DNA of 64,000 nucleotides from Epinephelus fuscoguttatus (Eukaryota > Chordata > Actinopteri > Perciformes > Serranidae), in NCBI RefSeq assembly GCF_011397635.1, contig NC_064773.1:27026949-27090948 (forward strand). The letters run 5' to 3'. Positions 24,000 through 35,736 of the stretch are shown here, one piece after another. The notes under the pieces are model-generated. The model ran no database searches and had not been told where the DNA came from. It saw only the letters and a list, made by a program, of their open reading frames with translations. The position numbers and the translations under genes are program-made. The number at the start of each line of letters is the position of its first letter. Position 1 is the first letter of the stretch.

Positions 24000-26515
24000 C
24001 TTTCAAAATAAACCGCTGCAAACAGTCTTATAGGAGGTAGGCAGACATACATACAGCCATATTTTAATGTTCTGGTTGTCACTTGATCTTCATAAATTAT
24101 GTAAAAGAAAGAATTAAAAATATTTGGAAGAAGTTTATCTGATTTCAAACAAAAAGCACCTTTGTCCCATTTAAATATGAGTGTTCACTGCCCTCCAGTG
24201 GTCACAGTGAGGAACTGCAGCACGGCAGATATTCGAGGGTATCACAGTCATCATGGCAATGACTGTTCTTTAGTTAACAGGCGAGGAGAGTGGCTGAGGT
24301 GTGACTTCCTTTTTTATTTGTTTTTTATTCATTCATTCATTTTTTTTAAATTTAGACTTTCCCCAAAGCTATAAACATTTTTCCTCCCTGAGTGACTGGC
24401 GGAAAATGCATGACCCTCCCTCCACCATAAATAAGTTATTTTGATAATTAAAAGGTAAAAGTTGAAGACAAAATCCTGGATTTGAAAACAGGCTTGTTTT
24501 TTTTGTTTTTTTTTTTTACTTTTGTCTTGCATGCTGGGTAGTTTGGGCAAATAGTTTATTTTTTTATTTTTTATTTTTTTTGCCAAATTTTAAAAGAGAC
24601 GTAAAGTGATTTTGGTGAAATGTCACTATTTTAAGCTCATATTTCGTTATTTATTTATTTATTTTTCTGATGGAAGAGTTCGTCGCACAACATGTGTCAA
24701 AGGACAATTTCTGTTTTGTGACAAACGATGCAATTTTGCAGATTTTTTAAAGAAAACATGTAGTTTGGAAGCCTAGTTTTCTTTCAAATATGGTGGCAAA
24801 ATGAATACAAAATACAATCATTCAAATTTGTATGCCCCTCCCATGAGCCAAAATAAAAAAAAAAACACAAGTTCCTACTCAGAGCTTAAAAAAATATTTG
24901 ACATGCCTTCCCCTTTTTGCAGCACCACCTCCCCCCTCATAAATAACACACTGAAAAGTATTTTAGTGTCTTTTGTAGTGTTAAGTTTATAAGTGAAAAT
25001 ATTAAGAATTAGTACTGATAAAAACAAAAACAAACAAACAAAAAAAAATATACTATAACACTCAAGATTTTTCTTGAGGTTGAAGGATCATGTTATCATG
25101 TCTGGCTTGATGATGATGAAACTGGCAATTGACATGATGACTTGTGTGTTCACATAGTGTGGACCTACACAAATAAAATAGAATAAAAACTTGAACAGAA
25201 AACATAACTGAGACTAAAAATTCGTTTGATACATAATAATAATTAACTAGTAAATATGCCCATTTAAATGTGTAATTGTAGTCTCTGGCTTTATTTCAGA
25301 TTGTTTAGTTAAAGGTTTATTTATTAGAATCTATTCTAGCATTTCTCATTAATTTATTTCGAAAGGATTGACAACAGTGTTGCGAAGTAATCGTGTCTAA
25401 CTTGACGTGTGCACGTAGTTTCTCACCTTGACCACTAGGGGGCAGTAAACACTCACGATTCTCCATATGTCAGGGGTCAGCTCCATCATGACAGACGTGA
25501 CAGAATGATCTGCAAACCAGGAAACTGTTGAACCAACTCTACGGTTCAATGAAATAAAATGAAAGTCAAACCAATACTGATGTAAGCATCGATGTATGTA
25601 ATAATCAACTTAATAATAACGTAGACATATTGAAATAACATTTTTATTGTGTGTTTGCCATGAATTTTTTATCATGATTTGGCCATTTTTGATGTCTTTT
25701 TTTTTCTTTTGACTTTAACTAGGCTACTGTCTTCAACTGACTGATGAGACCTGGATATGGTGCATTCACACATAAACCAAGGGTGTCTTTGGACCATCTC
25801 TATTCCATCCAGAAATATTCAGTACCCTTTTATTTGTAGTTTAACTGTTACTTATACATGTATCGCTTGAGTACTCGTTATTGTAAAGTAACAGTACTTT
25901 TTACCTGCATACAATTTTTAGCCTCTTCACCTCTGACTTAATGAGAAGATGCCTCTGATTATGGCTTCACCCTCTCCTGCTAACAGCAGTGAAGCATCTA
26001 TAATTATACTAAAGAGTGTACTTAGGGATATTAAGGGTTTCATATTGGGTTACAAACATGTGTCTGAAACACAGGAGCAAGTCTTTGACCGGGTTACTTC
26101 ATGAAACTACCTGTCGTACTTGTTGCACTGGAAGTATTGTAATTGTGCTGAAGGCTATTTGTCTTAAACCATTCCATGTTTTCCAACCTTGTTTTTATTG
26201 TGTCACAGTCTGTTTTATTATCACACATCAGAGACTGCATGCTTCTAGGCTAAACATTTCAGGCCTTTATATTGCTATTAGATAATCTTGGCACCTTGTG
26301 AGAATTAAGAAATGACTGTCTTGTTGTGTCACAGTCTAATTCCTGTGTTAACAATACTGACTTTGTGCTAAATTAAGCTATGCCCATTATACAGGAGCTC
26401 AAATGTTTTTAATTGCCACTTGTGGTGGGCTACTTTTGTCTCAGCCATCTTTCATCTTCACAACCCACCCAGTGTTTTATTGTTGTGGCCATAATAATGA
26501 AGAGGACAAGCTGCA
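24000..26515. other. pik3cg-hbp1 divergent intergenic region
   Basis: AT-rich, homopolymer-rich (24300-24600), no exon-like conservation. 25815-25910 carries weak AAGTACT/AGTAACAGTACTTTT phrases like the hAT family at 43 kb, too diverged to call. Confidence 0.5.
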
Positions 26516-26519
26516 CGGA

Positions 26520-26632
26520 GCTGACCAATCAGAATGAGAGGAGCTGTAGATTGACAGCAGCTCTGGCCAATAGCATCGCTGGAGGAAAGGTGTTTATACC
26601 AGCCCCCTTTCCCGTACAAGGCGACTGTTTTG
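26520..26632 (+). promoter_or_regulatory. hbp1: Putative hbp1 core promoter and non-coding exon 1
   Basis: Two CCAAT boxes (26525-26529 and 26567-26571, 42 bp apart) precede a TATA-like TTTATA at 26593-26598. About 35 bp further on, a strong donor (TTTTG followed by GTGAGT, donor at 26633) would end a short non-coding exon 1. The first coding exon at 27699 begins with an acceptor 14 nt before the ATG, so an upstream non-coding exon is required. The spacing fits a transcription start near 26620-26630. The promoter faces away from pik3cg, so the two genes are divergent, about 2.6 kb apart at their inferred first exons. Confidence 0.5.
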
Positions 26633-27712
26633 GTGAGTTGAGGAAAGTTCATTGAAATCATTTAAGGGTTTTAAAGCGTTGAATTTGAGAAGTAATCACA
26701 CCAGTTGAATGATTCTTGTCTTATCTTGGCAGACGAGTAATGACGTGAAGCTGACAACGTTTATTTGTCGCCGTAAATGCAGTTTCGCTGCTCTCTCCGT
26801 AAAGCTTCATTGTTGACGTTACTTGTTTTGTTGTAACTGCCTTTGCGCAATAAAATGGCTCGTCTATACTTTGTGTTTAGGCATATGTTCACACCCCGAA
26901 TCGTGTTAATGCCGTGAAAATGTCCGTTAAAATACAGACGCTTGAGCTTTTTGTCGTTTTCGTCGACGTAACTTCAGTATTTCAACGGTACTTTTGTTAC
27001 GTGACAACAAATAACGCTGCTTCGTTTGAAGTTTTCCGACGTTTAAAACCGTTGACACCAGCAGCGCTTAATAGCAGTCGATAATATCACAATAGTTAGT
27101 TTAGTCTGGGTGCTTAACGTCGTGCTTGTTACTGTTTATTAACTGTTTAGTGCAAATGTATTATCGCTGCCCTTCTGTGTATTGAATGAATGGGCTCTCT
27201 ATGCGCATGCGTGCAGGATCTCAAAGTTTATAAACAAGAGGGAGTCACATGACGAGAACATTGTGAAATAGACGACATTAAACACTCTTATCCTGTTTAC
27301 ATGTTTGAAACGCAATATTTAAACATATTAAATACAGTTATGTTCATTATAATGAGCTGGTAAATGTCCTGGAGCTTTGAGAATGTATCTAAACTTAGGT
27401 GTATTATTAGATAACCAGCCCAGGCATTACCCTACGTCACCCTGGGTCTCCTTATGTCACCCCGACCATTTATAGCATATACATTACAGCTCAGTGTAGG
27501 ATTGGGTTACTGTGTCTGTGGCGGGTGGGGAGATTCTGGTATGTAATGCTGATACTTAAAGATCGATGTTATATTTTCTACCTGCAACATATGTCCTATA
27601 ACCTTTCATTTGACAACTTACAGAAAAAACTACCATGCTAATAAAGTGAGACTTGTTGGCTGTAGAGTAAACAGATGTTCGCTGTCTGCATGTTTCAGTG
27701 CCTGTGGACATC

Positions 27713-30700
27713 ATGGTTTGGGAGGTGGTGACCCCAGCTGTGCTGTCCAACGACCCCAAACATCAGAGCGTGCGGCATTCTGAGCCTCAGGGTGAGCACA
27801 CAGGTAATCGCAGAGCAGCGGACTGCAGAGTTAACTTGTGTAATTACCGACACAAAACTCTTCTAGTGATTGAGTATTTGTGGAGGGACTCACAAGAGGC
27901 AGCTGACAAAGAATGGTCAGATTCAAAGCAGCAAAAGCTGAGATATCCAGACTTTTCATCTCTTGTACAAGGCTAGATTTTTAATTATATATATATAAAA
28001 ACACTACTTTACAGCTTCCATTGTTAGTCCCTTCCTGCCCGGACATCATCTGCCTTCTTAAAACTCCATGTGCATCTCCTGTTTGTGACACAGGCACTCC
28101 ATTAAAACGTGTTGTTGCCAAGCCCAGGCTGAAATATCCTGAATGACTTAAGACTAGACTTGACAAAATCAGAATAGACTTACAACTTGACTTCACTTGG
28201 ACTTGAGCCTTTTGACTTGAAATTACTTGATACTTTCCCCCAAACCCAAAGATTACTGTTTTTTTTGTTACTGTTTTTTAAAAAGTGTGTTAGATATCAG
28301 TTAATTTCCCTTTATTTCATGAATCAACCCGGTGTTTGTTCCCAGCAAGTCGACACTTAATTCCTCAGAGCCATTTTGTTTGAACTAGTCGCACAGCTTC
28401 CAATCAAGCTGTGGGACAGAACCATGAAGAACTACTGCTACATTACTTACCAACTGGAAAAAATGATCCCAAAGATAATTTTGTGCGTATACAAAAACTA
28501 TGTGGTGTTCAACAAAAAACATATTGCTGTATACAAAGTGAGGGGGTCAAAAATTACACATGGAGATGCAACAACTTCCAAAAAACTTGTTTAAATTTAA
28601 TATACTATTACTTTGTTGCTAAAAATGGCATTACATTTGGTGAAAAGCGCAATATGACTTATGACATCAGGACTCGAAACTCAAAGTTTAGGACTTGCTA
28701 CTTGACTGCAAAGACTTGTTTGAGACGTGCAAAACAATGACTCAGTCCCACCTCTGCTAATAACTAATAATAGGTGATGATCTAATAATGATAGTATTAA
28801 TATATCAATAATAAACTATTAGACTTATAACAGCTTGGGAATAGATTAAGAAAACACTGTCTTATATTTGATTCGCACTCAGTTTTAGAAAGATCCTTTA
28901 CTGTCAGTGGTGATCAAAGTTCTCAAGTCAAGTAAACCACAGTGTAGAAATACTCAGTTGCAAGTAAAATTGCTGCATTCAAAATTTTAATCAAGTGAAA
29001 GACCAAAAGTATTAGCATCAAAATATACTTACAGGACCAAAAGTAAAAATACCCACTTTGCAGAATGACCCATATCAGAATAACTGAACGTTTTTTAAAC
29101 TGCTGCATAACAACAAATGTAACCCTGTAGAAGTATTCAGGTGTACTTCCTACACTTTGATCTCATGTAGTTTGTCTGGTCTCATCTTCAGAAGAGATGA
29201 TGGATGCAGATGGAGACCAACCACATGACCTGCTCTGCTTTGAGCAACACCTCCCCGCCTCACCTGGCTTCCCCACCAGTGACAGCTACATGGAATACGG
29301 TACTTAAAACACGAGCACATAACACATGAATCACTTCAGTATTTTCTTCATTTCTGAACCAAACTTTTCAGCAACTGTTTGTTTCCTCCTCTTAGATGAC
29401 CTCCCAGACCTGCAGGAGGTCCAGGAGGAGGCGGAGCCAACAGCACCACCGGTCTACCAGGTGGACGTGGGTGTGTCACACCAGGAGCGACATGCACACA
29501 CACAGCCTCCTGACACACACTGGCTGACGCAGCTGGCTCACATCGCCACTGGACCTCAGAGCCCACTGCTGCAGGAGCCTCTTAACAGCAGGTAGGCGTG
29601 CTCTGTACTGAAACATGAAAGTTATTGAGGACGGGAATGAATGTCGTATACAATATATGGCTGTAATGTGTCTCCCCAACCATGTTACAGATCTAAAAAA
29701 AATATATAAATGCATTTTTGATTTGGGGGTGAACTGCTTGTAATTGTATAATGTAGAACGACTGTTAAAACCCCAAAGTCGTGAAGACAGCACTGAGGAA
29801 ATGACCTCGGTAACCTCACTGGTAGTTACAACCTTGCTTTTAAGTTTTCAGCCCTATGTGTCAAGTCTGTAGACTCTCTGTGTTGTTGGCACACGCTCTC
29901 TCTCTCTCTCACGAGTCTGTGTCATTTTCAGCTCCTCTTCAGTCTGCCTCTCCAGCACCAGCAGTAATCTACATTCCTACGCTCGGCCTCCTCCTCCTCT
30001 CCCCAGCAGCACCTTGTCGCCCCCTAGAGGTCATGGCAGGGAGCGTCGGCGCAGCAGGGTACAGCTCATATTTACCCGCTTCTTCTTTACTTCTGAAGAA
30101 CAAATAAAGTATCATTTAATATGTTTGACTTAGTAATACTGACTTGACTCACCTCGTGTTTCCACAGAAGAGCAGTGAGTGTGGTTCTGCTGTGTCAACC
30201 AGATCCTCTCTGTCTGACGATGAAGACATGGGCTGGAGCTTCTCCTGTCCACCCACCGCCTGGCACTGCTTTCTCAAAGGTAGACACACACCCAAATACA
30301 CACACATTTACTGCTCTGTCACACTCTTTTATTTATCTGCTGGGAAGAATTTTATTTGAGGTTATTGTTTATATCTCAGTGCAGCTCTTCTCTGTCTTCA
30401 GGCACTCACCTGCGTTTCCACCACGGCTCTAATGTGGAGTGGCAGGATGTCGAGGACCTGGACTCTGCTGATGAAGACTCTGGTGATGAGGAACAATCCA
30501 GGTCTCTGAAGGTACATTTGCAAGAAGCTTGTGGCTAACTATGTTTCAGTCGACTTTTGATTTGGTCTCCATCTTAATGCAGTATATGTGTGTGTGTGGA
30601 CTGCCCTCAGAGATCTTCACTTTGTCATTTTAGTGCAGCGTTAAAGAAACAACCGTTTACAAACTCTCACATGACTCGTGCAGTGTAATCCAAGTGTCAT

Positions 30701-32071
30701 TTATCCAGTTGTGTGCTCAGTACTTTGCAAACAGAAAGCACTCTCCAACAGGGAACTGAACCAAAAGTGAAACTAAATGAATTCAGCATAACACGGGTTG
30801 AGTAATTCATACACAAATGATCATTTGTGGGCTGAAGTATTCCTCTAAAGTGCTGTATTTAACAGTAGCAGCAGCAGCAGCAGCAATCTGTGTAATGTAA
30901 GCATAAGAAAAGGATCCACCAATATAAAGAAGTCGTACATAATGAGTAAGAGCACTGCTTTCTGTTTTGCAGAGTTATGGCTCTGAGGGTTTGCAGCTTG
31001 TGGAACATTCAGAGATTGTGCTGTCTGGTCAGACTGTCCTACAGCTGACCTTTGACCCTGGAGCATTCGGACATGCTCCCATGACCGCCCGGTGCCAACT
31101 TGACCACCCCTTCTACGTCAAAAACAAAGGTAGGAGTGGTAGGAGAACACTGGAACTGTTAAAAACATATCATCTTATTTACACTCTGTTTTACTTTTTA
31201 TCAGGGTGGTCGTCATTTCACCCGAGCTTGACCGTGGTGCATTATGGGATACCATGCTATGAAATGGAGGTTGGAGATGTGTGCCTCCCTCCAGGACACA
31301 GAGATGCCAAACACACCGATGACTCGCAGGTCTTTGACACATTTAGGAGGTAAACCTAAAACTGCAAAAAGGACAATCAGCAGATTAGTTAGTGAGTGTG
31401 CAACATTTGAATTTATATATGTGTCTTCCTCAGTTATGATTTCACTCCTCTGGACTCCTCTGCGGTTTACGTGTTGAGCAGTATGGCCAGGCGGCGGCGT
31501 GCGTCCCAGTCCAGCGGGGGAGCTGTTTCTCCAGACAGAGACACATCACAAGGTACTGTGCTTCAGATCTTATTTAGAACAGACATCCTTCAGTTTACAC
31601 AATACAAAAATACACTCAAGGCAAACCTGTCAATTGTGGATGTGCTTAAAACCTGCAGACAGCCACAGTCCAGGTCACTCCCACTCTCCTCATCAAAAGC
31701 CAACCAAAGCCCAGCAAGCCAGCCCAGCAGGAAGTAATAACGTCACACCCCAAAAGTGCAAGCGGCCAATGAACGCCTTCATGCTGTTTGCCAAGAAGTT
31801 CAGGGTGGAGTACACACAAATGTACCCGGGCAAGGACAACAGGTAGGTGTGCCCTGTTTCTGCGTGTGTGTTGTGAAGCCGAGGTGTGTGTCAGTGTTTG
31901 TTCTAAGGAAGTGTGTGTGTTTCAGAGCGATCAGCGTCCTCCTCGGGGAGCGATGGAAGAAAATGCGAAGTGAGGAGCGACGGGCGTTCACAGTGCAAGC
32001 CAAAGCCCTCGCAGACGAACAGAAAAGACTCAACCCAGACTGCTGGAAACGCAAACGAACCAACTCTGTAA

Positions 32072-32110
<39 letters not shown>

Positions 32111-32178
32111 TTAATCCAGTGCTTTATACTGCTGTCTAATTTCTCCTCTGTGTTTCACAGGGTTGTCAGGGAAATTAA
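27713..32178 (+). CDS. hbp1: HMG box-containing protein 1 (HBP1), complete coding region
   Basis: Sequence-specific repressor/activator that acts in the nucleus in cell-cycle exit and Wnt signalling, and binds RB-family proteins. Twelve coding exons join in frame: 27713-27791, 29192-29299, 29396-29591, 29932-30058, 30168-30279, 30402-30511, 30973-31129, 31205-31349, 31434-31552, 31659-31842, 31926-32067 and 32161-32178. They give 498 aa (human about 514). The protein starts MVWEV as in human, with a good Kozak context (ATCATGG). Acidic/serine-rich N-terminal motifs (DDLPDLQ; WLTQLAHIATGPQSPLLQ) match the family. The AXH domain and HMG box follow. The last exon adds only five residues (GCQGN). 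All splice sites are GT-AG. Confidence 0.96.
28140..28756. mobile_element. hAT-like element remnant ending GTCCCACCTCTG
   Basis: Repeated GACTTG phrases at the left, an AT-rich interior, and the end CAGTCCCACCTCTG (reverse CAGAGGTGGGACTG), a common teleost hAT terminus. No left terminus is recognisable, so it is truncated. Located in the first hbp1 coding intron. Confidence 0.5.
28915..29120. mobile_element. Truncated copy of the same hAT-like family, reversed
   Basis: Starts CAGTGGTGATC, then runs through phrases that are the reverse complement of the family's 3' half (AGACCAAAAGTATTAGCATC; GCAGAATGACCCAT). The far end is lost. It lies in the hbp1 intron 27792-29191. Confidence 0.6.
30168..31552 (+). 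CDS. hbp1: hbp1 exons encoding the AXH domain
   Basis: Five exons (30168-30279, 30402-30511, 30973-31129, 31205-31349, 31434-31552) encode residues about 171-384. Diagnostic AXH (ataxin-1/HBP1) strings are WHCFLKG, VEWQDVEDL, LQLTFDPG, LDHPFYVKNKGWSSFHPSLT, GDVCLPPGH and SYDFTPLDSSAVYVLSSMAR. The domain binds RNA and co-repressor proteins in the family. The acidic insert after VEDL (DSADEDSGDEEQS) is longer in acidic residues than I recall from human. The intron at 30512-30972 contains part of a DNA-transposon repeat also found at 35.7-36.8 kb. Confidence 0.93.
30645..30846. mobile_element. Partial copy of the 35.7-36.8 kb element in hbp1 intron
   Basis: Shares AAACTCTCACA, GTAATCCAAGT and the terminal stretch CATAACACGGGTTGAGTAA, then AAATGATCATTTG and AAGTATTCCT with the fold-back element at 35737-36817. 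Only one end is kept. Confidence 0.55.
31659..32178 (+). CDS. hbp1: hbp1 exons encoding the HMG box and C-terminus
   Basis: Exons 31659-31842, 31926-32067 and 32161-32178. The HMG box runs from about residue 417 to 487 (KCKRPMNAFMLFAKKFRVEY, MYPGKDNR, SVLLGERWKKM, LADEQKRLNPDCWKRKRTNS). It bends DNA in the minor groove. The split between the last two box exons falls within the Arg codon of DNRAIS. A (CA)17 tract starts at donor position +7 after 32067, and a (GT)5 tract abuts the acceptor at 31921, so the HMG exon is bracketed by dinucleotide repeats. Confidence 0.95.
32074..32107. repeat. (AC)17 microsatellite at hbp1 donor
   Basis: Starts at +7 after the donor of the HMG-box exon that ends at 32067. 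Confidence 0.95.
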
Positions 32179-34775
32179 GGCTGCAGACAGGATGAGAACG
32201 ACTGGCACAGCCTGCAGGAGTACACACATGCTCACACACACGCATTCAGAGGTGACAAGGAAAAGAAGTCTATGCATAACTGAAAATAATGCTTCAATAT
32301 TATATTGTTTTAACAACAGACTTGTCTTGTTCTCCCAAAGTGAGGATTTAATTCAGTGTTTTTAAAGATCCTCAGAGATCTTGTCACAGTGAACGGAGCA
32401 TTGAGCTGCTCCCCATAAATGTCACTTCTCTTTCTTTATCTCAAAAGGTGCTAAATGTAACATTTTAAAGTGTACAATGTTTATAATAATTATAACAAAT
32501 TATGAAACATTAGATTTTAAAGCTGCAGAGCACCGTAGCGTCTCCCTCTAGAGAGAACATTTTATTCCAAATGAAATTACAAAGCAGGTCAACTGATGAC
32601 TGGAGTTCATCATCAGAAGATATATTACAGGAATGTGACAAAAAATTTAAACAGAGATTCTGGGTTTTTTTTTTTCAGTTTCTCATCATGTGCTTGAAAC
32701 AGGTGGAAGTTGTGGTGCTGTAGCATTTTAGGTAAAGTAGATAATGTAGCTATTTTCCCAAAATTCTATATTATATACAAAGAAATATATATTAAGTTCT
32801 TTATTGCCTGTATTACTTGCATTTGCACAGTGTATTGCACAAGACTACATATTTTACCTTTGCTTTCATGTAAATTAACACGAAATATTTAGTTGTTAAA
32901 CAAATGTACACCATAAATTTTAACTAGTGGTCCTGGGGTTTTACTTTGTTAAACTTGAGAGAGCCAGGCCTTTTGTAGAGACACACGTTATACCTAACTT
33001 CTCCACTTCATTACATTTTTTTTTAACTTTTTTTTTTTTTTGTAAAAGGCCTTACTATTTTCTAAACATAAAAACCATTTCAGTTCAGGGGGCAGAGTCC
33101 CTTTACTTCTCTGATAGGCTTTTATTTTGAAAAAGGAAGTGATAAGTTTCCCAAAAGAACAGAAAGAAAGACTAATCGAATTAATGCTGTGGGCCTATTA
33201 AGCTCATTGTAGCACAGGTATTAGTAATAGCATTTTTTATCTGCCCTTAACTTATTTGATGGCTGTTATTTGAAAATGTATGATAATTGATACAAATTGT
33301 CACAAAGGATATAAAAGCATATGGATATGTTACAGAAAATTGCCACTATGGCCCAGGCAGCAGGATGACATGAGGACTGGATTTTTGTCAGCCATCATCT
33401 AAGCTGCTGAAGTGTCCTTGATTTTAACACCTCTATGTGCCATAATATTTTTTTTATAGCTGCGTTTAATATAGTATAGTATGTTAGTGCTTAATGAAAG
33501 CAACATTAATACAGCTGAGGCTTTATTTCAAATTTCTGAGAAAAGATTTAATGAAAAAAAAAATCTGCTCTTTGTATAAATAAACACGATTATTATCTCA
33601 GAATTTTTAATAATTATTTTTACAAGGAAAAAAATCTGGTCTTGTTTTTCTGAATTAACAAGATTATTATCTATGAGGTTTATCTATCCAATGAGTAGAG
33701 ATGGCTTTACTTCATGTCAAAAATAGGAAAGACTATAAAACAATATCTAGCCTCTGTTCGGTAGATAGTATGCACTCTGAGAAAATTCAAAACATTTTGT
33801 GGACTAAAATACTCCAAGTTGTTACGAACAGTGAACTCTTTGCCATAAACTTTTAATTTGATATTATGATAAAAAAAAAACATAAGGTGTTTTTGTTTTT
33901 AATTAGGATGTTGTGGACTTGAGCGTGTCTACATGCACCTTGGAATAATTTTGGCATTCAGTTTTCATCCAGTCCTTTGGCTCAGATGATGGAGGTCTAG
34001 AGAAATGTTTGCTTATGATGACATGCAGTTTGAAACAAAGAGGACTGTTGTAATAAAGGACTTAAAAAAATGCCTGTCAAATAGGCCTGAAAATGTACTG
34101 ATTGTACTATAAGACAGCTTGATGTCACACGGACCTTTAAGTCTTTTAAAGTGAAAATTGGACCCCTGCTTAAAAATGTTAACACTTAAAAAAAGCCACA
34201 GCATCATGGCTGTTTTCTAACTAACAGTTATTTTTAAAAAATATCCAGAGCCTTTTTTACTTGAACCAGGTGTAAATAAAACCCAGCCTCTGTACTGTGA
34301 CATTATCTCAAGTACTGATTGCATGTAAACACAACCACTGCAAACATGATGAGCATCATTTGGACGCTGACAGGGCTGTGAGAAGCCAGATGTGATGTGC
34401 AGAGTGTGAAGGTAGGATGGGGATCTGCTTTGGGTTTATGTGCTTGATATTTTAAAGTAAAAAAAAAAAAAAAAAAAAAAAAATACTCCCAGGGTGGGCA
34501 CTCATATTCTCACTGCATAACGAGGTTTATTTTCAATGCACTATATACACTTTATCTTATGTGACTGCTACAGTATAATGTGTCATTACAAATATTAATA
34601 TGATTATATAGAAATATATATTTTTGGTTTTGACTTAATCTTTGTTAACCTCTTATGGTGCATTGATTATTTAACACGTGTATGTCTGAACTATCATGTC
34701 ATGTACAGGTTGATCAGGGGAGACAATGCAATACAATGTATGATAATATAAATAAAAGCATGATAAATCTGTAAT
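32179..34775 (+). other. hbp1: hbp1 3' untranslated region with polyadenylation signal
   Basis: AT-rich, no coding potential. AATAAA at 34751-34756 is the best-placed poly(A) signal. An earlier AATAAA-type hexamer lies near 34275. A run of 25 A from 34459 may be an internal priming site in cDNA. The UTR end is inferred. Confidence 0.5.
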
Positions 34776-35736
34776 CCTATTTGTCTGTGTCTTTATATGA
34801 CTATTAAAGAAAATAAAGGGATAAGTTTGGGTCTAAACAAGAACATTTTATTTTCCCCCTCCCAGAAAAAGAAACAAGTTTAAAATCATAAACAAGGTTT
34901 CAAACAAATCTTAAATCTTGCCGCTTCAACCTGTTGCTATGTACATACTTCACCAGCTCATGGCTGGAGATAAACGTATAGACATTAAGCTGCTACTGTA
35001 ATCATAAAGATAATAAAAAGAGATAACATTTCATTAAAACTATAAACATGATCAATATTTCCAGGCTAAAATTATCAAATAGGATCCACACAGTTATATC
35101 ATATATGTGTAAATGACTAGAAAATCACTTTTTATAGTAAAATAGAAAATATATAGAGGTACAGTATAAACATACAGTAATTTGGCCTTTTGATGTATTC
35201 AGGGATATTTACACAGAAAGAGTTCAGACATATTACAGTTAGATAAATCACTGTCTGCTTCAGTAGAAGGAGCCTCTATAGTTTGTGCCATTTTGCATCC
35301 CCAGAGCTAAATAACAGTACAGAGTGGATGCAAAACAGGTACAGATAGAAGCTACGGCATTGTTTGAAAGTGATTCAGAGGTTGAGTGATCGTGTCTGAT
35401 GCAACGAGACATTTGGACTCCCTCGACATGAAAACAGTCATAGTAAGTGGCACAGGGATGCAGAGCAAGTCACAGCTCTCAGCTTATGAATTTCATTTTC
35501 AGTCTGTGGTTTAACAGAATATAAAATTTTGTCATAGTAATATCAGCTGTTTGTTTTTCTTTTCACTGTCTCTTTATTTGTCCAAACACTAAATGTTTGC
35601 AACAATATGACAACTGTTTCAACAATGTACTTATTTTATTATAGCTGATTATAATGACTGATCATTTTGTTGCAGGCGTGATTTTAATATTTTCTGCACT
35701 TCATCAAAACTGGTTACCATTGGAATTCATTGCTGA

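Noticed and set aside
31756-32139. Alternative hbp1 frames of about 100-127 codons on both strands
   Set aside because: Off-frame shadows across the HMG-box exons and the CA repeat; the spliced in-frame HMG box explains the region.
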